Positions 13,191 to 24,214 of a stretch of 64,000 nucleotides of DNA are shown here, piece after piece. The translations under genes and the position numbers were made by a program. Numbering within the stretch: the first letter of the stretch is position 1; every line of letters begins with the position of its first letter. Location: assembly GCA_009767595.1 (NCBI GenBank), contig VSDK01017381.1, forward strand, positions 92,493 through 156,492, in the 5' to 3' direction. Under the pieces are notes generated by a model. That model was not told where the DNA came from and did not search any database. It saw nothing but the letters and a program-made list of their open reading frames with translations. Source of the DNA: Symbiodinium kawagutii. Taxonomy: Eukaryota > Sar > Dinophyceae > Suessiales > Symbiodiniaceae.

Positions 13191-13887
13191 TTCGGGGTTA
13201 GTTCAGCTATAGGGTGCAACTAACCATGGTGGACTATCTGCAGCTGCACATCAGAGGTCGAAGTGCATGGTGAATCATAGGAGCTCATGGGCGACCCACG
13301 CGGCCACCCCGTAATGACGAGACACCTGCCCCCCGTGCAGCGAAACGGTGTCCCAACAGGGGAGCTGTCGTCCCCTTCAGAAAACATGGAAGGGATGGAT
13401 GCTGCGACAACGGCACCAGAAAAGAGTCGGTTGAAAATCTCTGCAGAAAAAGTTACTGCACCAGCGTTTCTGTGACCTTTCAATCTTTGAGCTTTCCAAG
13501 TACTGCTCAGGTTGAGAAGAGTCAGTCTATTTGTTGAGAAGCTCTTTTGTTGTATAGTTGTAACTGCTCCAAGTATTGCCAACATGTACAGAGATCCTGG
13601 ACAGACAAGCAGTGCTGCACACACACACACAAAACATCGCGTGGGTCGTTGCTGCTGTTTGATTTTCAACTCTGACACCTGCAGTGAGCATGTTTTGCTG
13701 TTTGTAGTAACCATATAATTCTCTTTCCATTTCTAGAGCACATGCCAACAAGCGAATGGTCAGAATAAGTCAATGCCAAGCTTGATGGTTGTTGAAAGAT
13801 CACTGGTGTGGCGTGTTCCTGAGATCTTAATTCAACCACCAGCGTGGTTGCTGCGACCCATGGGCCTTGGAGTATTTTGCTGAAACC
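13191..13887. other. Intergenic region between the channel and the transporter
   Basis: No supported gene. A 164-codon opposite-strand open frame (13220-13714) exists, but it is Ser/Cys/Val-mixed with no recognisable domain and I treat it as chance. No TATA-like or other promoter signal could be identified. Confidence 0.4.
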
Positions 13888-15561
13888 ATGGCAACAGTGG
13901 CCCCCATGGCAACAGTGGCCCCGGCAATGGACACGGCGGTGGGTCCTTTTCCCAAACGCTTTGCTTCAGCCTCCAATACACCTTCCTGGTTGGAGCGTCG
14001 TCCCCCTCACCGCCAGTTTTCTGGTCGTTTAGCCAGTGAAGTGCATGAAACCAAGCAGGGAGCCACCTTGACTGCTGCAAGCAGCTTGGTCGCTGGCTTG
14101 GTCCTTTGCTTGGGTGCTCGATCTCGATGTAAAGCAAGATGTGCACCCATGCAGACCCAAACTTTGACGAAGCAAGTGAAAAAGTTCCAAATACTCCGAG
14201 ATTTCTTGGGGATTGGTGTCCTGTTGGGCAGTTTTCAGGCCGCCTGGCACATCCTGCCGGTCTTCTTGGACATCAAGATTTCAGCTGATCCTTCTCTTCC
14301 AATGCTCACTGAAGCAACACTCCCAGTGGCGAAGACGGCCATTTTCGCAGGTTGGCTGGCAGGATCAATGTGTTTGCGCCATGCAATGAGCATCTTCAGC
14401 AAAGAGGAGTTGGTGATTGGCAGTGCTTCTGGACTTCTTTTGGTCGCCTTAGCGACAGTTACTGTTCCTCATCTCACAGGTGGCAATCTCATGGTGTTCA
14501 CAATGATCAGATTCATCTACGGTGTGCTCATGAACATTGCAACGGTCCAGATCGTGCTGCTTCAGATGCGTATGCCGGTGGAGAATAGAAATCAGGCAGT
14601 GGTAGGGAAGCAAGTCTTCTACAGCATCGTTTCCATCTTGGTGGCATTTGCATGCGGTGGTCCGACCCTGAACATTGACTGGAGGTTGGAGGCACTTTTG
14701 TGGTATGCTTTGCCACCTTTACTTGGACTTTGCGTGTCGTTTCCAAAGTGGTGGGTGACGCTCCGTTCCCTTCCATCCATTGCAAAGAACAAGCTTGCGA
14801 TCTCCAGGATGTCGAGTCAGCAGGGTCGAAATTTGCAGATGGAACACGATGCGCCTTCCCTAACACCAACAATGAGGCGACATGAAATTGCTTTGGCAAT
14901 CTGCTTTGTTGCCTGTGGATGTGCTTTCTTTGGCTTGAGTTACTCTGCTAGGCAGTTGTCATCCAATGTCTACAAGAGCTCAATGCTGTTGAACATGGCA
15001 GACATTCTAGGCTTCCTCGCGGCAATGAGTGCAGATGTCTTCGGAAGGAAACGAGTTCAAAGTAGCTGTTTCGCTCTTGCTGCCATCTGCTTGCTTCTTT
15101 GCAGCACTGGAGTGCCAGGCTCCGCTTTCGTGCTCTCCTTTGCTGTGATCGGCCGCCTATGCTTAGATGTAAGCTTCACCACCGTCCTGGTCGCAATGGC
15201 CAACATCTTTCCAGAATCTGCTCAGAAACGGGTGCTTCCCACTATGGCTATCGCCACTCGCACTGGGAGCCTGCTAGCTCCATTCATGGGAACCTTGCCA
15301 GCAGCGATTTCATGTCCACTCTTCAGTGCTCTTTGCTTTGCGGCTGCAGGAGCTTCATTGGTCTTGCCCGATGAAAAGGAGCTGGAAAAATCAGCGCCAA
15401 GGGAGAAGCTCAACACCCAGCCCTCAAAAGGCTTTCGCCCCATTCAGCTTCAGCAGCCGACCCCGACCATCCCCAAACGTTTGGCCATTTTGTACTTGCC
15501 AAAGCTATGGCTGAAGCAAACTGGGGGATACACTGCGACCAACGCCACCGGCAGCCCCTAA
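13888..15561 (+). CDS. SLC22-like major facilitator superfamily transporter, intronless
   Basis: A 557-residue membrane carrier predicted to move small organic ions or other solutes. The ATG at 13888 sits in ACCATGG and is followed by a duplicated MATVAP motif; an upstream in-frame TTG at 13867 is not a plausible start. Residues 1-100 are Ala/Ser/Arg-rich with a hydrophobic patch SSLVAGLVLCLGA, perhaps a targeting leader. About twelve membrane segments follow, the first near FLGIGVLLGSFQAAW. A loop motif ADVFGRKRVQ after the eighth segment resembles the MFS A-type motif. GRLCLDVSFTTVLV and TRTGSLLAPFMG resemble the SLC22 pattern in TM10-TM11. The C-terminus is a basic Pro/Gln tail. All neighbours are intron-rich, so a retrocopy origin is inferred. 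Substrate and membrane are unknown. Confidence 0.8.
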   Translation: MATVAPMATVAPAMDTAVGPFPKRFASASNTPSWLERRPPHRQFSGRLASEVHETKQGATLTAASSLVAGLVLCLGARSRCKARCAPMQTQTLTKQVKKFQILRDFLGIGVLLGSFQAAWHILPVFLDIKISADPSLPMLTEATLPVAKTAIFAGWLAGSMCLRHAMSIFSKEELVIGSASGLLLVALATVTVPHLTGGNLMVFTMIRFIYGVLMNIATVQIVLLQMRMPVENRNQAVVGKQVFYSIVSILVAFACGGPTLNIDWRLEALLWYALPPLLGLCVSFPKWWVTLRSLPSIAKNKLAISRMSSQQGRNLQMEHDAPSLTPTMRRHEIALAICFVACGCAFFGLSYSARQLSSNVYKSSMLLNMADILGFLAAMSADVFGRKRVQSSCFALAAICLLLCSTGVPGSAFVLSFAVIGRLCLDVSFTTVLVAMANIFPESAQKRVLPTMAIATRTGSLLAPFMGTLPAAISCPLFSALCFAAAGASLVLPDEKELEKSAPREKLNTQPSKGFRPIQLQQPTPTIPKRLAILYLPKLWLKQTGGYTATNATGSP

Positions 15562-16339
15562 TTGTTTGCCAATCTGCAGCTAGAGAGGCTGTGCCAATCT
15601 GTGCCAGCTAAAGACTACGGTCTCGCAGCTGCAAAAATCTTCTAGTACAGCTTGAGGTTCAACGAAGCTTCTTTAGTACAGCTCCCTCAGGGGGAAGCAC
15701 TGGGTCTTCAACCTTCCAGATTTGAAAGCATTCCATAGCATTCCCAGATGCTGGCATTTCACACCGGGTTTATGCATATTTGTGGGAACCTTCCATGGGA
15801 TGTCATGGGTAATGTAGACATGACTTAGCAGCCACAACCTCGGTGGAAGTTCCTTGATTTTCCGGAGATTCCAGCGATCCAACACCCATCTATGCGAAAG
15901 AGAACCAGGAGCAGAAATTTATAGTAAATACATGGTAATTGCACCTGTATACATGCGCATGTATGCTCATACAAATGTAGATAAACAACCATCTCTATGC
16001 CTATGTCTATGTAGATGTGGACCCATTGCTACTGTTGGCAGTTGAATTGTCGGGCTTAACAGATCAGCTGTTCCACTTTTGCGCAACTGAACACCCAGCT
16101 GTCAAATCCGTTCTGACCGCGCCTGCTTGGCAGTTCGACAAAACATCGCTTTCCGCGGACGACTGGACGGCTGTTAAACACGGACGATCATTCAGCAAGA
16201 TGAACCATAGGTCAATTGCCATCAGTACCAGCAATAGCCATCATTGACAGCCAACATGAAGCATCACCAATCATCATTGCCAGATCAATAACAATCATCA
16301 AACATGGCTGTTGACTCTGAACCCATCCTCGCTTGAAAG
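15562..16339. other. Intergenic spacer
   Basis: Downstream of the transporter stop. Nothing convincing is coding. A CTATGCCTATGTCTATG repeat-like patch lies near 15990-16015. No polyadenylation signal could be identified with confidence. Confidence 0.4.
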
Positions 16340-16448
16340 CGTTTGTCGGCGAACGCCGCAGATTCGCATGAGCCCAAGCGGCGGCATGGCCCTGAACTCG
16401 CCCCTTGGAGGAAGGGACTGATGCTTTGCGCTGGGAAGATCTCACAAC
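16340..16448 (+). CDS. Candidate exon of an unrecognised gene
   Basis: Acceptor GAAAG before, donor GTAAGT after. Only one frame is open: 36 codons reading RLSANAADSHEPKRRHGPEL and ending LMLCAGKISQ. The other two frames contain stops. GC is higher than the flanks. No family was recognised. A repeat element is inserted 14 bases downstream of the donor. Confidence 0.5.
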
Positions 16449-16462
16449 GTAAGTTGTGAACT

Positions 16463-16570
16463 GGCTATGGATCAATATAAACCAACCAATAATGGGATAT
16501 AAGAACCAATCATTTTAAAGGGAAAACAGTGGTTAATGACAGGGGAACCAGGGGTACGGGGTTTTGACCA
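16463..16570. mobile_element. Family B short inverted-repeat element with 10-bp target duplication
   Basis: Begins GGCTATGGATCAATATAAACC and ends GGGGTTTTGACCA. The decamer GTTGTGAACT is present directly on both sides (16453-16462 and 16571-16580), as expected of a target-site duplication. The body matches the other family B copies: AACCAACCAATAATGGG, AAACAGTGGTTAATGA, GGGGAACCAGGGGTACGGG. It is about 108 bp and non-coding, so it resembles a non-autonomous DNA transposon or introner. Confidence 0.7.
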
Positions 16571-17618
16571 GTTGTGAACTCAAGAATGGTGCTTGAAACA
16601 TCAACTGTCGATCTGCTGATCGAATGTTGTCAATCTACTCAGTCGATTTGCGGCTCAGATGGTTGCCTGCAGTGGGAAGACGCTCCACAGGCTTTCTGAG
16701 AATCCGGAGAATCTCAGTTGGAGAATCCTTAAAGGTTGTCCATCTCCAGGGTGCACCCACAAGTGAATTTTGGAGTCCTACAGTAGGTAGGTAGTTCTTC
16801 TGAACACATCCAGAGATTGGAGAGTCTGAGTACCAAGAATTGTGGCAGGCACCATTGACACTTGGGATAAAGCTAAGTATCAAACATACTACATCACCAA
16901 AAATGGGCACCAAGACAAATGCTTTTGAACAAGAGCTTAGTGCAGCAAGCTCTCGTCTTTGAGATGTTCCTGAGCAGTACTGCCGGGTATTGACCCACAG
17001 TGGCCACCGTGCCGCCCTGAAAACTTGGTATCACTTGTGATACTGTTGTGGACACCCATACTCCTTGCCCTGGCGCCATAAGATAGAGATGCTTACCTCA
17101 TTAGATAGGCTGATAGTGCTGCTATTGGTCAAGGTCAAACCTCTGAAGAGCTCGCTGGCCTTCCCAGGTCTTTGCCCAATTTCAAATCCCTTTTGATGCC
17201 ATTTGGAGGAGCCTGGGCTTGGGTGGCGATACCAGGGTCTGACATGAGCCGCACGCTCTTGTCATTGCTTATTCCTGGAAGTCAGTGCGCTACCTGGTGG
17301 GGGTCGAACGGTTGAACCCATCCGCAAATGAGGTTCTCAAGAAGTAAGTTGGGTTCCAACCATCCCCGAAACTGTAATTTTCTTGATAAGGGGCACTCCA
17401 ATGTGTGGATGACCCAAATAGGTTTTCAATGATTGGATTCTCATAGCGCTTAAATGTATCCATGGTCCCAGGATTGGTGCCACATCCCCATGGCTTCCCT
17501 TATGTCGGTGCTCCGATGGATGTTGATGGCCAAGCTGCCGGCTCAGGCTTCTCAGAGGCCTCTGACAGAAGCAAGGTGGGGATCGAGAAAACCAGCTGCC
17601 TCACCAGCTGCTGATGTG

Positions 17619-17718
17619 GGGGTTTCTCAAAATGGGGAACCCTTAAAAATGGCTGGTTTATTACTGTAAATGACCACAAATGGATGATTTGGGGGTACCC
17701 CTATTTTGAGAAACACCC
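17619..17718. mobile_element. Family A short inverted-repeat element
   Basis: Reference copy. The left end is GGTTTCTCAAAATGGGGA and the right end is GGGGTACCCCTATTTTGAGAA. The ends are inverted repeats of about 20 bp around the motif TTTCTCAAAAT. The centre contains GGTTTATTACTGTAAATG. It is about 100 bp, non-coding and repeated more than a dozen times in this window in both orientations. Confidence 0.75.
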
Positions 17719-18888
17719 ATGTATCAACTGAAGTAGCAACAAGATCCAGCAGCCCAATGCTCACGACTTCGGGTCATTCATCTGACTTTGAACGTTTCAT
17801 GTGATCCGCCTTTTGTTTAGCCATCGTTTACGCGACAAATGGCCGTTTGTATCAAACATTTCTTTGGACTGTGGGGTGGTAGCCCTCTGGATAGGTTGCT
17901 ACATCTCAGAACACTCATCCTGGGACTTGTCGCATGTGTGTAGCCTCGCTTGAGGCTGCGAAGGCAAGCGCTGGGTTGGAAGCTCAACGGGACGCACCAC
18001 TTTGAATGTCATAGATTTTCTGCGGAAAGTTGGGTTGAACCACTGTTGCAGAAAAGAAAATCAATGATGTTGCCAAGATTCATGGTTGAACACCAACTAC
18101 TGTTGCCTCGTGATGTTTGGCCCAGAAAGGAATTCCATTTCTAGACTTGTGACCAGCTCTGATTAATTTGTTGCACTTTCGTGAACCCAGTGCACCTCAT
18201 GGGAGTCTTTTGGGCGCTGCTAAAGACACTGGCTCAGATCCGGTTGCTTCAGGTTGTACATCTTGGGGCGTCAGTGCCACCATGGGTAGCCAGAAGAAAC
18301 ATTTCGAGCTTTGAAATTTTAATAATTGTCTGTAATCTTCCAGCACATGGCGCTAAACAAATTGTTTGTGGAAAAAAACATCTTTAAACATATCTAAAAT
18401 AGGGCAGTAAGGCCCCCAAAAAATATAAAACATAATCTCTAAACATCTCTATGAATTTTAAATGATCTGTAAAAAACGCCCGGTCGACGTCGCTGAGACC
18501 GCCTGGCCGCACCATCCCACGTATGGTTGGGGAGCTTGTTGCAGCGACACGCTCGCTCGCCGCGCCACACAGTGATCGTGTTACTTGTGGAGCCAACAGG
18601 TTTGATGGTATCAATCAATGACGATGATGATGGTTAGTGGTTCAGAATGATTAAGAATGTTTGATGATGTTTGAGGATGGTTGGGAATGTTTAATTTGAT
18701 GGTGGTCAATAGTGGTGAATGGTGGTTCATGATGGCAAATGGTGGTTCGTGATGGTTGATCATGCTTATTTGTGTTTACAGACCATCAATGCAGCATGGA
18801 GTCGTCCAGGAATGACTGAAGGGCAGTTCAAAAGAAGTGAAGATCTGGAGATCAATTTGAGATGTCTCTGCAGGATCCAGTGTTTCTC

Positions 18889-18960
18889 AAAATTCGGGAC
18901 CATCCAATACTAGGCATTTATAGTAGTACTAAACCAGCCATTTTTTGTGAACATCTGGAG
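18889..18960. mobile_element. Partial family A element
   Basis: Matches the left half (TTTCTCAAAATTCGGGACC) and the TATAGTAGTACTAAACCAGCCATTTTT core, then diverges. Confidence 0.5.
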
Positions 18961-19002
18961 ATCCTGTTGAGATGTTTCTCTAGGATCCCAATAATCAAGA
19001 AA

Positions 19003-19101
19003 CGTATTTTCTCAAAATGGGGACCCCAAAATGGTAGGTTTATTACTATAAATGTTATCAAAGTGGATGATTTGGGGGTACCCGTATTTCGAGAAACCAC
19101 C
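19003..19101. mobile_element. Family A element
   Basis: TTTTCTCAAAATGGGGACCCC, then GGTTTATTACTATAAATG, ending GGGGGTACCCGTATTTCGAG plus AAACCACC. Confidence 0.7.
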
Positions 19102-20114
19102 ACATATATCATGCACAAAAAACCCTTGGTCGCATCAAGTAATGAATAACAATAAAGCAAACAATAGTCGCTGGCAGATCTATATCAATGACTATTCATT
19201 GTGATCAATCACCGGTTGTGTTACTTGTAGCTAAAGTTGGGCTTGGTTCATATGAATCTCCCATTCGCTGGGTCTTAGCTGTAAAATTAAAGTGTAATGG
19301 CAAGAATGGCAAGAATAACGAACGATGGGTTGATTAATGTTAGATCCATAGCAACAAACTCCCCATATTTTGCACAAAGCCAGCCATTTAAAGGAAACTG
19401 GGGTGGTTTATTGATATATGGACCAACCATTGTGGCCAACGGCGTGAAACGACCAGCTAGAACATGCAGTTCCATCGCGATCTGGTTGGTGCACAGCGCA
19501 TTTGCAATGATCAAAAGGCGGTGCCCCTGAGTGATAAGTGGGTTTCTAGAGCCATTTGGAAAGACTCATCAACCACAGCTATCCTACTTACTAACTTATA
19601 TACCAAAAAGATGGGTCTCTGCACCACTTGTTTTGAAGATGCTCAGCTGCGCAGAACCTGGAATAGTGATTGGATTGGCTGGTTGTTGTCTCAGCTTCTA
19701 CCCGCTGATGTAGAATTTCAATCCCTCAACAGCTCGGATGTGCCCAGTAGGCCAGTAGGTCAATGACATGTGCAATGTCAAAACACCGATGCTTTCCGCG
19801 CCAAAAGCATAGAGTTTGGAGGTTTTAGGGGGTACCGGTAGCCTCAAAGATAGGTCCAGTTCTTGCAGATAGGTTCCCTATCCTGTGGACGGAAGGACCC
19901 CCTGAGCGAGAAATGACAAGATGCTAAAGTCCTCCTCTGACCAGATGCGACTACGTACATTTCATTACTAGCTACTCATAGCTAATCCTGAACTTGAACG
20001 ACTTCAACCATCAGGATGGTAATGGTTAAAGATGGTAACTTCAACCATTTCATTACTAGTTCATGGTTAATAGCTACTCTAATCATTAACCATGAACTCA
20101 TCCCGCCTCCACAG

Positions 20115-20260
20115 GGTGTCCCGAAACGCGCGTGTCGGCGCGCGGTGGTAGTTCACTGATTCGAGACTCGCCTGCGTCCAAGGCTCCGGCTGCCAACCTG
20201 GTTTCCGCCTCACCAGCCGCCCGGGGGCCCATCATTGCTGTGGACCAGGAGCATCTGGTG
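20115..20260 (+). CDS. Candidate exon of an unrecognised gene
   Basis: Acceptor CCACAG before, donor GTAAGTG after. The frame runs 48 codons without stop: CPETRVSARGGSSLIRDS, then Ala/Ser/Pro-rich sequence, ending IIAVDQEHLV. It looks like a disordered linker leading into a folded segment. Strong splice signals and a sharp GC rise support it. No family was recognised. Confidence 0.55.
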
Positions 20261-20438
20261 GTAAGTGATGATGATTATTGATGGTTCATGATGGTTAATG
20301 ATGATTCATGATGATGAATAATGGTTTTCTTACGGTTGAAAATGCTTAAAGATAGCGGCCAATAGTGTTTGATAATAGGGATGAATAGGGGATAATTACC
20401 AGCAATAATTGTGAAACAACCACTATATGGCGGTGTTT

Positions 20439-20538
20439 TAAGCCAGTTTGGGGACCCCAAGAATGGCTGGTTTATTGATAAACAATGATCAATGTGGGAT
20501 GATAAGTGGGTGTCCCGGGACTTTTTGAGAAACCACCA
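20439..20538. mobile_element. Family A element, diverged
   Basis: AGTTTGGGGACCCCAAGAATGG, GGTTTATTGATAAACAATG, and an end reading CTTTTTGAGAAACCACCAT. One terminus is degraded. Confidence 0.6.
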
Positions 20539-20828
20539 TCTCAGGACTCCAAGACTAGGTCAGTACTTATGCTTTTAATGGGGGAGCGGTGGCGGGAGCT
20601 ACCAGGGGTGGCCACTCACCTTCAATGGTAGGTTGAGGGAAGCCCAAATCTCCAAGACTTTGAAAGTCACACTGAGCCATGACTCAGAAGTTGTGTGTCC
20701 CATCCAAGTCGTCAGCTATGGCTCCGGCCCATTGATCCTCAGGCTGATGTTAGTGCACCAGGACTGTTCTCATGATCTCCCAACAGGTTACGCATCGACT
20801 GAACTCACCATGTGGGACAGACCATGAG

Positions 20829-20883
20829 ATCTGGGACAGCGGCATCCGGCCAGGCTCGCTTGCGCAACTACCTGGCCTCGAAG
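20829..20883 (+). CDS. Small candidate exon
   Basis: Bounded by ATGAG and GTACGA. The phase-0 frame, which matches the exon ending at 20260, reads IWDSGIRPGSLAQLPGLE. Another open frame reads SGTAASGQARLRNYLASK. It is too short to assign. Confidence 0.4.
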
Positions 20884-22490
20884 GTACGAACCGAACGGTG
20901 GGCCATGGCATGGCTGGCTGAAAGGTGCCAAGGAAAACACAGCAAGCCTATGCCCGTTCCCTTCACCAAGAAAAGCCTATTGCCATTTGATTTGCATTTC
21001 ACCCAAGAATATGGACATGCCGACAGGCTGCCGACAGGCTGCCGACACGCCTTGAACATTGTTAGTTCGAAGTCTAAGTTGTGTTTCGGCCTTGCAGGTG
21101 ACAAGAAAGCGAATTGGTTCGGGCCCCAGGAAAATCTTTCATGACGCAATGACTCGGGCTTGCTAGCCACTTTTTGGGAACGCATTTCTTGTTTCTGGGT
21201 GAACATTTGAAAACGGCAAGTAGTAAGTCTGTTTTCACCCAGAAACAGTCAATATCAGAGGAGGTAACTTTTCTTTTTTTGGGTCAATATCAGGGAAGCT
21301 AACTCTTGAGGTATCTTTTTAGGTTCGCGGCAGATTATAAACCATTAAAAACATCCCCTTGTGAGTTTCATATATGAAATGGATGGGGTTGAGGCCCTTA
21401 CAAAATGCAAATTTGTAATAAATGGCAGGGCAAATTGCCATTGGTGCCTATTTTGCAGGAATTGGTGAAACTTCAGAAACATGTCATTTTATAAAATTCA
21501 GGACGTTGAAAAAAAATGGGGGTGGGACCCTCATTTTGTAACATCTTGGGTGTCATTTTATAACAGAAATTCATTTTGCAGTCAATTTCTGTTTTCGACC
21601 ACACGTTCGAGCACAAACCAACGGGATTGCCAAAGGATTGCTGCTGCTTCCGACCACGCGTTCCCCAGGAAAACTCGAGTGGCGGGTCATTTTATAAGGT
21701 CTTTTTTTATTTATGAAATGGCGTGCCAGGGACCTAGGGGTCTCGAGAATCATGCATTTAGTAGCCAGCACTTAGCGCGACGCAACAATATTTCCCCAGG
21801 GTTTGCTAGTGTGTCAGAAACCCCCATTTCATAAACCCGCCATACCCTTCATTTTGTAAGTCAAAAACCCAGGTCCCTTATAAAATGAAGGCCCCAACGT
21901 CATCCAGCCAATTCCCAAGAGGATTTAAAAACCATTTTGAACCATCATTAACCACCAAAAACCATTACAATTCATCATTAACCATTGTTAGCCATCATTA
22001 AGAACGAACAACAAACCATCTTTTCTGTGACCACTATTAGCCGTTTTTACTGGCCACTTCTTGGGTCATTGATCAGAAAGGACCTTTGGCAGCCACCGAG
22101 GTCCAGCTTATCGATCTGAAAAGTGGCTGACCTCAGCAGCGGCGGCGATGACTGCTAGGTCTCAGGTTGAGCTGAAGATCTCGGTGTCAAGCCATAGGGT
22201 AACTAATGGGCCCCAGCAATAAATAATGATCACTTTACTAGGAAACCATTCGTTGACTGGGAGTATTTTGGATTATTTTGGCACATACACATCTTGTTGT
22301 GTGTCTTTGTTGAAGTTCACCTCCAGGTTCTTGGCACTTGAAAAACTTCCTCACCTTGACACCTACAGATTTCGAGTGCTTCGTCCTCCGTCTTTACTCA
22401 GCCAGCATGAAAGCCATCATGAACACCATCTAACCGATGTGAACGCTTTTCCCTCGAGTGAACTATCATTGACCATCATTATCCATGTGG

Positions 22491-22590
22491 TGGGTTTCTC
22501 AAAATGGGGGTACACCCAAATCACCCTACATGAACCATTTTCTATAGATAAACCATCTATTTTTATGGGCCCAATTTTTAAGAAACCTCT
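22491..22590. mobile_element. Family A element
   Basis: TGGGTTTCTCAAAATGGGGGT at the left. The interior reads CCATTTTCTATAGATAAACC. The right end is TTTTTAAGAAACCTC. It directly abuts a family B copy (22598-22705), making a compound insertion. Confidence 0.65.
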
Positions 22591-22597
22591 TCATGGT

Positions 22598-22705
22598 TTT
22601 GGGTCAAAACCCTGTACCCCTGGTTCCCCAACCATTGTTTTCCCTATAGTTTTGTTGGTGTTTATCCCGAATTAGTTGGTTGATTCATGTTAACCCATAG
22701 CCATA
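22598..22705. mobile_element. Family B element, reverse orientation
   Basis: Begins TTTGGGTCAAAACCCTGTACC and ends AACCCATAGCC. It carries CCCTGGTTCCCCAACCATTG and TTTTCCCTATAGTTTTGTTGG. Confidence 0.7.
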
Positions 22706-22826
22706 TACATTCCTGCAACCCCGAGATGTGAACAATCCACTCAGACGTTTGTCTGAGGTCCGGGACAGGCAGGGAATTGGGAGAGCCAGGGCAGGGTTGA
22801 ATTGTAGAAGTCATTGCCAATATCGA

Positions 22827-22922
22827 AGTTTCTCAGAATAGGGGACCCAACAAATGGTGGGTTTACTATTCTAAATGGTTAAGAAAGGATGATTTGGGGG
22901 TACCACTATTTTGAGAAACCAC
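22827..22922. mobile_element. Family A element
   Basis: AGTTTCTCAGAATAGGGGACCC at the left and GGGGGTACCACTATTTTGAG plus AAACCAC at the right, with the GGTTTACTATTCTAAATGG core. Confidence 0.7.
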
Positions 22923-23163
22923 AAAATGGGTCACCTACCAACCATCCAAAAAGGGGTATCACACAAAAGGTTAACGTTGAACATTGAACCAGGGGCAGGG
23001 GTTTTGAGCCAAAGTAAGAACACCGATGCCATAACATTTAGAGTTCAGGACAGGCCTACTTATACCAGGCATTTCCTTCACCAGTCCATTGCTTGCTGCC
23101 AATTCTGGAGTTGATGTCCCTCCTTTCTAAAGATGCACACAAGTCACCTGCAAAATTTGAGAC

Positions 23164-23164
<1 letters not shown>

Positions 23165-23199
<35 letters not shown>

Positions 23200-23216
23200 C
23201 ATCATCATCATCATCC

Positions 23217-23247
<31 letters not shown>

Positions 23248-23290
23248 TTTCATCTTCATCTTCGTCGTCGTCGTCGTCGTCATCATCAAC
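23165..23290. repeat. ATC/CTC/GTC trinucleotide microsatellite
   Basis: Near-continuous CATCAT units with occasional CCTCAT interruptions, ending in GTCGTCGTC. Open frames through it encode homopolymer-like Ile, Met or Asp runs and are artefacts. Confidence 0.9.
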
Positions 23291-23800
23291 AACACCATCA
23301 TGGTGAAAAAAATCTGCAGTGCCACAGGAGAATTGGAAGGCTTCTGTAGAGTATTCCAGACAAGTTCCAGCCCGTCACAACATATGGATCCAAGTTTGAG
23401 ACCAGTGGCGTCCCTCCGAACCTTCCCAGTGGCCACGTCACCTCGGATGTAGGCGAAGATGAGGATCCAGGCGCCGGGCTCAGGGCTCCAGGAATTCTGT
23501 AAGCGGTCTTGGTAGGGCTTTCCCCCCACAGATGACGATGATCCCAGCCCATGTTTGGTAGCAAAACTCCCAGCGGGGACCAGCGAGACTGGTCGCAACA
23601 TGCAAGGCACCACCTCGAAACCTGAAGGAGTGCTACTGGTAGCAAGCCATTTCTGGGTGGTGACACTTCTTTTTTAATTCCGACTAAATTATTGGTCAAC
23701 AACGGTCGTTGACCATTATTCTCAAAAGTTATTCGCGCAAATTGTTCCCATGCTGATCATCATACCGCATATCAGAATATCACCCCCACCGTCATCAACA

Positions 23801-23880
23801 CGGGGGTTTCTCAAAATAGGGGTACGCCTAGATCATCCCCTAGATCATCCTTTACTAGCCAATTGTAGCAATAAACCGAG
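23801..23880. mobile_element. Partial family A element
   Basis: GGGGGTTTCTCAAAATAGGGG, then TACGCC, TAGATCATCC and AATAAACCGAGCATTTCTAGG; the right inverted end is missing. Confidence 0.5.
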
Positions 23881-24083
23881 CATTTCTAGGGGATCTCTCT
23901 TCCAAGAAATCACTGCATAGTCATCCTCCCGATTTTCAAGGCCGTGTAGGTTTCGGTTGTCCCGTGCTGCTAAGGCCGAGGGGTGTGGAAGCTCAGATGG
24001 TTGGCTTGGGTGAGAAATCCTCGGCGACAAAGCGCTACGGCTACCAGCTATATCAACAGACCATTCTATGGGAGCCATAGGGG

Positions 24084-24214
24084 TACCCCCAAATGGCTAT
24101 GGGTCAATATTAACCAACCAATAATGGTTGAAAATGACCAACAATAGTAGTGGGAAAACAATGGTTAATGATAGGGGAACCAGGGGTACGGGGTTTTGAC
24201 CCACAGCCAAATTG
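24084..24214. mobile_element. Family B element
   Basis: GGCTATGGGTCAATATTAACC at the left and GGGGTTTTGACCCACAGCC at the right, with AAAT on each flank as a possible target duplication. The body matches the other copies. Confidence 0.7.

Larger units (their letters stand above)
16581..20114. other. Long intron or intergenic spacer
   Basis: Contains family A elements at 17619-17718, 18889-18960 (partial) and 19003-19101. A GC-richer patch at 18480-18590 has two open + frames (one includes RMVGELVAATRSLAAPHSD) and might hold an exon. ATGATGGTTGATG-type degenerate repeats occur at 18620-18770. No gene is asserted. Confidence 0.4.

Noticed and set aside
13220-13714. 164-codon minus-strand open frame
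   Set aside because: No domain, no splice logic, mixed composition; probably chance in the spacer.
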